From assembly GCA_028706995.1 (NCBI GenBank), contig JAQTVR010000056.1:1-7405 (forward strand): a DNA stretch of 7,405 nucleotides, read 5' to 3'. Positions 1 to 4,822 of the stretch are shown in pieces; the stretch's first letter is position 1, and every line of letters starts with the position of its first letter. Both the position numbers and the translations under genes were made by a program. The stretch is from Dehalococcoidales bacterium (GTDB taxonomy: Bacteria; Chloroflexota; Dehalococcoidia; Dehalococcoidales; UBA5627). The notes under the pieces were generated by a model, which had not been told where the DNA came from, searched no databases, and worked only from the letters and a program-made list of their open reading frames with translations.

Positions 1-1494
1 ATGCTCGGTTACCTTGTCGAGACCGATAACGAAGGCAGATTCAGGATCGAGGGCATCCTTGGCTTCCAATCTGGTTTCAAGATTGGACCATCCCAGTATA
101 CCGGCAAGAGTGACAATGAGTATTAAAGGTAGTGAGATAAACCATTTTTTATTGAAGAAAGCAGCAATATTCCCCATGAAGGAAGCCTGTGTGGATTTCC
201 TGATTTTCATAATAGAGGCAGGGTTGTTTTTTGCCTTTCGCAGATCATACCACATGACTATAACGGGCACGAAAAGCCCTAAAATAATATAGGTGGCAAA
301 GATGGCAAACGAAGAAGCAATAGCAAAATGTACTATAGATTCTATATTTGAGATTATATTGGACATAAAAGCTATGAATGTGGTCAGCATTGCCAGCATC
401 AGGGCGCTGCCTAAGTTACGGACGGAATTCCCCAGAGCCTGTTGTGGTGGATAGCCTTTTCTTCTTTCTTCGAGATAGCGGAAGACCGAGTGAATGGCGT
501 AATCGATTCCCAGCACCAGGACTATGATAGGTACGATAAGGTCGACGACAGTGGAATTTTTGATGCCGATCAGATTTGAAAACCCATTAAGCCATACCAT
601 GACCATGATCAAACCGAGACCGGATATCATTGTAATAATAAGAGAGCGGAAAATAATAGCGACGATAACTAAAATAATTAATATGGCTACTATAAGCATC
701 GGGGTATTAATGCTGCCTTCGTCGCTAATTTCCAGATTAAGGTCTATATTTATTCCCCAGACCTGAAAAGGACTCTTCTCTTGTAACAGCGCCAGTATTT
801 CTCTTCCGAAATATTCTAGGACGATATCTCCGGCATAATTTCCGCCTGTTAAAGCCGGGTACTTGCTAATTACGCTATCGCCGATAGAATATACGACTAC
901 TGTCAGGGCAGGTGACGACCACAATTTTATACCATCTGTTGTTTCTTCATAACCGGCTTGTATAGATAGAGTCCGTGCAAAACTGCCGGTCGAAGTATTG
1001 GAGAGTATGCTGTATACAGCCTGTTTAACCTGTAAATCAGTGGCGTTGGATAGATCGATAACATTACTGCTGCTCATAACGAGTGTTGTATTTACAGCAT
1101 CTGCCAGCGTATATATTCCCAGGCTGATAATTCCGGTAGTACTATTACTGCTTTCATAGAGGAAAGGTCTCATCTCGCTATTTCTAAGCTCTTCTTCTTT
1201 TTGATAGAGTGCATACAGGTTTCCTTGGATGAGCATATCACCCTCTTCGGATTCGACAATAAAGACCATAGAATAGGCTTCGCTGGGGAAATTTTCCTGA
1301 ATTTCCTTATACCATATTACTGTATCGTTGTTAGTCGGGTCATCGCTGGCCGTTTCCGTTGGCTGCATCAGGAAAACGGGAATAAGCAACAACATGGTGA
1401 TAGCTACTATCGTATATACAAAAAGGTGGTAGTGGTTCTTGAGGAACTCCCCCAGCCATTCATAGAAACTTCTTCTCAGTTTCCTATTTTTCAT
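1..1494 (-). CDS. RND superfamily / MMPL-type exporter, N-terminal 498 residues (C-terminus beyond left edge)
   Basis: This is an inner-membrane proton-driven exporter of the RND superfamily; the layout resembles the HAE3/MMPL branch, whose substrates are lipids or hydrophobic compounds. The frame is open from ATG (1494-1492) to base 1, with an in-frame stop upstream at 1542-1540. Seen in the translation: TM1 at about residues 22-41, a roughly 220-residue soluble loop (42-264), then a block of hydrophobic segments at about 265-281, 287-305, 318-335, 362-385 and 389-415, and another at about 451-469 that begins the second half. The TM4 segment carries GIDYAIH (329-335) followed by RYLEER, the typical proton-relay motif region of this superfamily. 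The duplicated second loop begins at the window edge, so roughly the last third or more of a usual protein is missing. No clear ribosome binding site precedes the ATG. It is divergent from iorA, and no partner or regulator gene is visible. The substrate cannot be predicted. Confidence 0.9.
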   Translation of the reverse strand, partial: MKNRKLRRSFYEWLGEFLKNHYHLFVYTIVAITMLLLIPVFLMQPTETASDDPTNNDTVIWYKEIQENFPSEAYSMVFIVESEEGDMLIQGNLYALYQKEEELRNSEMRPFLYESSNSTTGIISLGIYTLADAVNTTLVMSSSNVIDLSNATDLQVKQAVYSILSNTSTGSFARTLSIQAGYEETTDGIKLWSSPALTVVVYSIGDSVISKYPALTGGNYAGDIVLEYFGREILALLQEKSPFQVWGINIDLNLEISDEGSINTPMLIVAILIILVIVAIIFRSLIITMISGLGLIMVMVWLNGFSNLIGIKNSTVVDLIVPIIVLVLGIDYAIHSVFRYLEERRKGYPPQQALGNSVRNLGSALMLAMLTTFIAFMSNIISNIESIVHFAIASSFAIFATYIILGLFVPVIVMWYDLRKAKNNPASIMKIRKSTQASFMGNIAAFFNKKWFISLPLILIVTLAGILGWSNLETRLEAKDALDPESAFVIGLDKVTEH

Positions 1495-1589
1495 AAAGTA
1501 ATTTGTATATTTATTTAATAGTTTAATTTTAAGAGTAATTCATGGAATGATCGAGTTCTTTAGATAATCATGGGTAATTATATTTACGA

Positions 1590-1618
1590 ATTATATTATA
1601 AATGTGTATACAAGGCAA
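1590..1618 (-). promoter_or_regulatory. Candidate sigma-70-type promoter for the RND/MMPL exporter gene
   Basis: Reading the minus strand, TTGCCT (1618-1613, 4/6 to the -35 consensus) is followed after exactly 17 bases by TATAAT (1595-1590, 6/6). A second overlapping TATAAT lies at 1600-1595. Transcription would begin near 1583 and give a leader of about 90 bases, AT-rich and without a visible Shine-Dalgarno sequence. An 8-bp perfect palindrome, TGTATACA (1605-1612), sits in the spacer and could be an operator half or chance. A weaker alternative -10, TATACA (1509-1504), would give an almost leaderless transcript. AT-richness makes false matches likely. Confidence 0.45.
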
Positions 1619-1650
1619 AGACCGAATGGTGTTAATTGATGGGAAGCAGG

Positions 1651-1680
1651 TTAACGTCCTATAGCTCTTTATGTTATAAT
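1651..1680 (+). promoter_or_regulatory. Extended -10 promoter of the iorAB-thioesterase operon
   Basis: A perfect extended -10 element, TGTTATAAT, lies at 1672-1680. The best -35 match, TTAACG (1651-1656, 4/6), is 18 bases upstream of the hexamer; an extended -10 does not need a strong -35. The predicted start of transcription, about 7 bases past the hexamer, is near 1687, only about 5 bases before the iorA ATG at 1692. The mRNA would therefore be leaderless or almost so, in keeping with the absence of any purine-rich ribosome binding site there. Confidence 0.65.
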
Positions 1681-1691
1681 ACGGTACTTAA

Positions 1692-3527
1692 ATGAGCGTC
1701 AATAAAAAGTTACTTTCCGGGAATGAGGCTATAGCCTTAGGGGCATATCATGCCGGTATTAAAATAGCCGCTGCTTACCCCGGTACACCCAGCACAGAGA
1801 TACTGGAAAACCTCTCTCAATTTAAAGATATCTATGCTGAATGGTCAACCAACGAAAAAGTAGCCATGGAAGTCGGTGTGGGAGCCTCATATGCCGGTGC
1901 CCGTACGCTGGTAGCCATGAAGCACGTTGGCTTGAATGTTGCCGCAGATCCGTTTATGGCAGTGGCTATAACCGGAGTCAATGCCGGTTTGGTGGTAGTA
2001 ACTGCCGATGACCCCGGTGCGCTCAGTTCCCAGAACGAACAGGATAACCGTCACTTCGCAAAACTGGCAAAAATACCCATGTTGGAACCAAGCGATAGCC
2101 AGGAAGCCTATGAAATGATGATCACTGCCTTCGATATCAGTGAGCAATTCGATACCCCTGTGCTTTTTCGTACCACTACGCGTGTCTCCCATTCCAAAGC
2201 GGTAGTTGAACTGGGAGATAAAAAAGAAACGCCTGGAGTTAAGGGTGTGTTCAAGCACAATTTTCAGAAGTATATTATGCTGCCGGCCAATGCCCGTTTC
2301 AGACGTCCGCTGGTAGAAGAAAGGGTAAAAAACCTGGCCAGCTACAGCGAGACATCCAGCTTTAACCGGATATTCAAGGGCGATGACAAACTGGGCATCA
2401 TTTCCAGCGGCATGGCATATCAGTATGCCAGGGAGGTATTCCCCGGTGCGTCGTTCCTGAAGCTGGGTTTTACTTATCCCATGCCTGAGAATCTCATCAG
2501 GAAATTTGCTTTGAAGGTTAAAAAGCTGGTGGTAATAGAAGAGCTCGACCCGTTTATCGAGGAATACGTTAGATCCCTTTGTATCGAGGTAACGGGGAAA
2601 GAGTTTATTTCCATAATCGGCGAACTGACACAGGATATAATTAAAAAAGGCAGTTACAGTATCGGGATACTTGCTGAAAATGAAGTTAAGAAAACGGAAT
2701 ATACAGCCCCGAAATTACCCGGCAGGCTGCCGCTACTATGCCCCGGCTGTCCGCATACCGGTACCTTTTATACCCTCAGTAATCTTGGGCAAAGGAGTGT
2801 GCTCCCCGGGGAAAAACCCAGAGAGCCCAAGTTAATAATTACCGGGGATATCGGTTGTTATACTTTAGGCGCTTTGCCTCCGCTTAGCGCCATCGACACT
2901 TGCGGGTGCATGGGGGCAAGTATAGGTAATGCTATAGGCATGCAAAAAGCCGGAGTGGATGAAAAGTTGATAGCCGTTATTGGCGATTCTACCTTCCTTC
3001 ATTCGGGTATTACCGGTCTTATTGATGCCGTTTATAACAAGGCTAAGATAACGCTTATTATACTAGATAATAAAACAACGGCTATGACCGGTCACCAGGA
3101 GCACCCGGGAACCGGTAAAACGGCGCAGGGCGAAGAAACCGTTGCCGTCAGCCTGGAATCGATTGTTCGCGCAATCGGAGTGAAGAATATCCAGCTGGTC
3201 AGCGCCTGGGACATTAAAGCATTGAAAAACAGTGTTAAAACATCGATTGATAGCGGCGAGCTATCGGTTATCATCGTCAGCGGTGCATGTGCCGTAGATT
3301 TAAGAAGGGGAGTCGATCCAGGTATAATCGATGTAAATAAATGCACCGCCTGTGGATTGTGCCTGGCACTCGGTTGTCCGGCGATACAAAAGGATGGAGA
3401 CATGATTATCATCGACGGCTCTCTATGTGTCGGCGATAACTGCCGTTTATGTCGGCAGATTTGCCCCAATAAAGCTATCTCTCCCGATGGTGCAAGACAA
3501 TCGGAGCGAATAAGTGAAGAATTGTAA
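1692..3527 (+). CDS. iorA: Indolepyruvate:ferredoxin oxidoreductase, alpha subunit
   Basis: This is the large subunit of the oxygen-sensitive, cytoplasmic IOR. With IorB it converts indolepyruvate, phenylpyruvate or 4-hydroxyphenylpyruvate plus CoA and oxidised ferredoxin to aryl-acetyl-CoA, CO2 and reduced ferredoxin. At 611 aa it has the usual family length. The N-terminal pyruvate-oxidoreductase-like domain has YPGTPSTE (29-36) and NEKVAME (54-60, with the conserved Glu55). CPGCPH is at 350-355. The thiamine-diphosphate domain has GDS (431-433) and DN (459-460) about 26 residues apart, followed by TTAMTG. The C-terminal ferredoxin domain has two four-cysteine sets, C551/C554/C557/C562 and C579/C584/C587/C591; the second has an unusual Cx4C opening. 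The start is secure: an in-frame TAA lies directly before the ATG and conserved sequence begins within ten residues. It is the first gene of an operon with iorB (14-bp overlap) and a thioesterase. There is no recognisable Shine-Dalgarno sequence. Confidence 0.96.
   Translation: MSVNKKLLSGNEAIALGAYHAGIKIAAAYPGTPSTEILENLSQFKDIYAEWSTNEKVAMEVGVGASYAGARTLVAMKHVGLNVAADPFMAVAITGVNAGLVVVTADDPGALSSQNEQDNRHFAKLAKIPMLEPSDSQEAYEMMITAFDISEQFDTPVLFRTTTRVSHSKAVVELGDKKETPGVKGVFKHNFQKYIMLPANARFRRPLVEERVKNLASYSETSSFNRIFKGDDKLGIISSGMAYQYAREVFPGASFLKLGFTYPMPENLIRKFALKVKKLVVIEELDPFIEEYVRSLCIEVTGKEFISIIGELTQDIIKKGSYSIGILAENEVKKTEYTAPKLPGRLPLLCPGCPHTGTFYTLSNLGQRSVLPGEKPREPKLIITGDIGCYTLGALPPLSAIDTCGCMGASIGNAIGMQKAGVDEKLIAVIGDSTFLHSGITGLIDAVYNKAKITLIILDNKTTAMTGHQEHPGTGKTAQGEETVAVSLESIVRAIGVKNIQLVSAWDIKALKNSVKTSIDSGELSVIIVSGACAVDLRRGVDPGIIDVNKCTACGLCLALGCPAIQKDGDMIIIDGSLCVGDNCRLCRQICPNKAISPDGARQSERISEEL
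3503..3506 (+). promoter_or_regulatory. Ribosome binding site that fixes the GTG start of iorB
   Basis: GGAG lies inside the end of iorA, 7 bases before the GTG at 3514. No other start codon in the iorB frame sits both before the conserved N-terminal motif and at a proper distance from a purine-rich site, so this supports the GTG start and translational coupling with iorA. Confidence 0.7.
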
Positions 3528-4101
3528 CCTGATTATTGCCGGTGTCGGGGGACAGGGTGTGATCTTAGCCGGAAATGTTATCGGTGAAGCCGCTATGTCT
3601 TCCGGATATGATATCAAAAAGACGGATACGATAGGAATGGCGCAGCGTGGAGGCAACGTTATCAGCCATTTGCGTATTGCACAAAAGATATACTCACCGA
3701 TTATTGTAGAAGGCGAAGCGGATATCGTCATGTCCTTTGAAAAGATGGAAGCCGCACGCTGCAGTAATTTTCTAAAATCCGACGGCATCGTCATATTAAA
3801 TAACAGGGCTATTCCTCCGCTATCGGTAAGCCGCGGCGTTGAGCACTATCCGACAGATGAAGAAATAATATCCATACTCAAACAGAAGGCGGATAAGATA
3901 TATTTCGTGGAAGGCACTAAAAAAGCCGAGGAACTTGGCAATGCCAGGACGCTTAATATATTCATGCTGGGGTGTCTATCATGCTTTTTAGATATAGAAG
4001 ATAGCGTCTGGAGAGAATGCATTATTAAAAGTCTTCCGTCCAGGATAGTCGGCGTCAATATAGCTGCCTTCGAGCAGGGCATAGAAGCAATTAAAATATA
4101 A
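3514..4101 (+). CDS. iorB: Indolepyruvate:ferredoxin oxidoreductase, beta subunit
   Basis: This is the small subunit of IOR, corresponding to the gamma-type domain of pyruvate:ferredoxin oxidoreductases. It pairs with IorA to make the active complex in the cytoplasm, and in the wider family this domain contributes to CoA handling. At 195 aa it has the expected length. Visible signatures are AGVGGQGVILAG at residues 9-20, GMAQRGG at 41-47, and the segment around EADIVMSFEKMEAAR that is typical of this domain. It starts with GTG inside the last 14 bases of iorA, with a good GGAG site, so translation is probably coupled and equimolar. It ends 12 bases before the thioesterase gene. No frameshift or missing region was seen. 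The adjacent iorA removes most doubt about which member of the oxidoreductase family this is, though the actual 2-oxoacid preference is inferred. Confidence 0.95.
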   Translation: MKNCNLIIAGVGGQGVILAGNVIGEAAMSSGYDIKKTDTIGMAQRGGNVISHLRIAQKIYSPIIVEGEADIVMSFEKMEAARCSNFLKSDGIVILNNRAIPPLSVSRGVEHYPTDEEIISILKQKADKIYFVEGTKKAEELGNARTLNIFMLGCLSCFLDIEDSVWRECIIKSLPSRIVGVNIAAFEQGIEAIKI

Positions 4102-4113
4102 GGGAGTATTCCC

Positions 4114-4551
4114 ATGTCTACCGATAAGAATGAAAAAGAAGACAAGATTTCGTCTTTAAAAGCCAGGATACAAAATGAACCTATCACTTCGTTTCTGAAA
4201 TCGGAGATTTTAGAGCTGTCTCCGGGGTATTCCCGTGTTACCCTTGTGATGCGCCCCGAATTTCAGAACTTTCACGGCGTTGTCTTCGGCGGCATTATCA
4301 TGTCTTTAGCCGACCAGGCCTTCGGTTCGGCTTCCAATTCTATGGCTTACCCCAGCGTGGCTTCGCACTTCAATACCTATTTTATTTCCAGCGCTAAAGT
4401 GGGAGATATATTAACAGCGGAGGGAAAGGTGATAAAAAGCGGCAGGAAAGCCGGCTTCTCCGAGGTAACGATAACCAATCAGGATGGGAAACTTATTGCT
4501 AAAGCCACCGGTATCACTATTCCTATTAAGCCGGAAGAATCTGATATTTAA
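4114..4551 (+). CDS. PaaI-type hotdog-fold acyl-CoA thioesterase
   Basis: The protein probably hydrolyses an acyl-CoA to free acid and CoA in the cytoplasm. It has 145 aa, a normal single-hotdog length; family members act as dimers or tetramers. The central helix motif is seen at residues 52-76: Asn52, the run GVVFGG (55-60), then SLADQAFG (64-71) with the probable catalytic Asp67, and ASNS (73-76). The usual HGG histidine is replaced by Phe58, while His54 lies in the preceding NFHG. The C-terminal strands, including the AGFSEVTITNQDG region, fit the fold. The ATG follows GGGAG (4102-4106) by 7 bases. It is third in the operon, 12 bases after iorB, so aryl-acetyl-CoA produced by IorAB is a plausible substrate; this is inference. 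It could instead be a medium-chain or general PaaI-like thioesterase. No clear terminator follows it immediately. Confidence 0.9.
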   Translation: MSTDKNEKEDKISSLKARIQNEPITSFLKSEILELSPGYSRVTLVMRPEFQNFHGVVFGGIIMSLADQAFGSASNSMAYPSVASHFNTYFISSAKVGDILTAEGKVIKSGRKAGFSEVTITNQDGKLIAKATGITIPIKPEESDI

Positions 4552-4556
4552 AATAA

Positions 4557-4727
4557 CGTTTAGCAGCCTTAATATTCCTGTGTTGACAGTATTATTTAGC
4601 TATGTTAAAATGCCTCACAGTCAAGAATAACAAAATGTTAAATTTAAAGAATCTGGTAACCATAAGCTTCGCGTTTAGCAAGCGCACCAGGGGTGCGCTG
4701 GGAGGGCAGTATATCCAAACGTTTAGC
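4557..4727 (+). repeat. Three direct copies of CGTTTAGC in the intergenic region
   Basis: The octamer CGTTTAGC occurs at 4557-4564, 4672-4679 and 4720-4727. The first copy lies 18 bases upstream of the -35 hexamer at 4583; the other two are in the transcribed leader. The third is part of AAACGTTT (4717-4724), a perfect palindrome whose AAACG can pair with the CGTTT of the second copy. Three identical octamers in about 170 bp are unlikely by chance, but whether they are DNA operator sites or a by-product of the RNA fold is unknown. Confidence 0.4.
4583..4611 (+). promoter_or_regulatory. Strong consensus-like promoter upstream of the structured leader
   Basis: A perfect TTGACA (4583-4588) is followed by a 17-base spacer and TAAAAT (4606-4611, 5/6), with an extended TG at 4603-4604. 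This is the best promoter match in the window. Transcription would begin near 4618, about 205 bases before the acyl-CoA synthetase ATG. A promoter of this quality, placed before a foldable leader and a terminator, suggests that control acts after initiation, or that a small RNA is made. Confidence 0.7.
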
Positions 4728-4733
4728 TTATAG
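4635..4733 (+). CDS. Possible 32-residue leader peptide (doubtful)
   Basis: A short open frame runs from ATG (4635) to TAG (4731-4733) entirely within the transcribed leader. It covers the 8-bp hairpin and ends about 30 bases before the terminator stem. It has five leucine codons (residues 2, 4, 7, 22 and 32) but no run of one amino acid of the kind typical for ribosome-stalling attenuators. No Shine-Dalgarno sequence is visible upstream. It may be chance; it is recorded because its position relative to the terminator is what a leader-peptide attenuator would have. Confidence 0.18.
   Translation: MLNLKNLVTISFAFSKRTRGALGGQYIQTFSL
4662..4731 (+). promoter_or_regulatory. Structured RNA leader, candidate attenuator or riboswitch-like element
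   Basis: The segment can fold into a closed element. The outer helix pairs ATAAGCT (4662-4668) with AGCTTAT (4725-4731), 7 bp. After a small symmetric mismatch it continues as GCGTTT (4671-4676) with AAACGT (4717-4722), including one G-U pair. Inside is a perfect 8-bp hairpin, AGCGCACC (4681-4688) with GGTGCGCT (4692-4699), closed by a 3-base loop. The purine-rich strand GGGAGGGCA (4700-4708) is left unpaired in this fold and is complementary to part of the downstream terminator. I do not recognise the fold as any riboswitch class known to me. It lies between the promoter at 4583 and the terminator at 4764, upstream of the acyl-CoA synthetase-livH operon. The alternative is that 4618 to about 4797 is an independent small RNA of about 180 bases. 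Confidence 0.5.
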
Positions 4734-4763
4734 GGTGTATTATTATAACTAAACAGGTTTTTG

Positions 4764-4795
4764 AAGTGCCTCCCCCCAGCGGGGGAGGCACTTTT
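4764..4795 (+). terminator. Strong rho-independent terminator just before the acyl-CoA synthetase gene
   Basis: A perfect 13-bp stem pairs 4764-4776 (starting AAGTGCC, ending CCCCC) with 4781-4793, closed by the 4-base loop CAGC, and runs into TTTT followed by ATATA. It may end iorAB-thioesterase transcripts, but it also lies downstream of the strong promoter at 4583 and only 27 bases before the ATG at 4823. No good promoter fits in that gap, so expression of the next operon appears to require readthrough or antitermination. The poor U-run on the other strand argues against a minus-strand terminator. Confidence 0.85.
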
Positions 4796-4822
4796 ATATA
4801 AGGGGATTTAGAGTAGATCGAA

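Noticed and set aside
14..1518. Plus-strand open frames at 14-292, 524-766 and 1201-1518
   Set aside because: They lie antisense to the continuous 498-codon exporter frame, have no family signature and are explained as shadows of it; the minus-strand protein has clear membrane segments and the GIDYAIH motif.
1887..3469. Minus-strand open frames opposite iorA (1887-2258, 3092-3469)
   Set aside because: They are antisense to fully conserved IorA sequence, including the thiamine-diphosphate and iron-sulfur motifs, and show no recognisable protein.
3514..3527. The iorA/iorB overlap as a frameshift or programmed shift joining one protein
   Set aside because: IorA ends at its normal length after the ferredoxin domain and IorB starts with its own GTG and a good ribosome site; separate subunits are normal for this enzyme.
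4690..4715. Resemblance of the GGGGTGC...GGGAGG stretch to a thiamine pyrophosphate riboswitch core
   Set aside because: The conserved CUGAGA and downstream ACCUGAUC-type segments are absent, and the local sequence is explained by the perfect 8-bp hairpin.
4618..4797. 6S RNA, SRP RNA or another housekeeping RNA
   Set aside because: The length of about 180 bases suits 6S RNA, but the ends do not pair into a long rod with a central bubble and no SRP-type motif is visible; a small RNA of unknown type remains possible.
4795..4822. A promoter after the terminator (TATATA at 4795-4800) driving the synthetase gene
   Set aside because: The -10 match is only 4/6, no TG extension is present, and the -35 position falls in the C-run of the terminator stem, so it is much weaker than the promoter at 4583.
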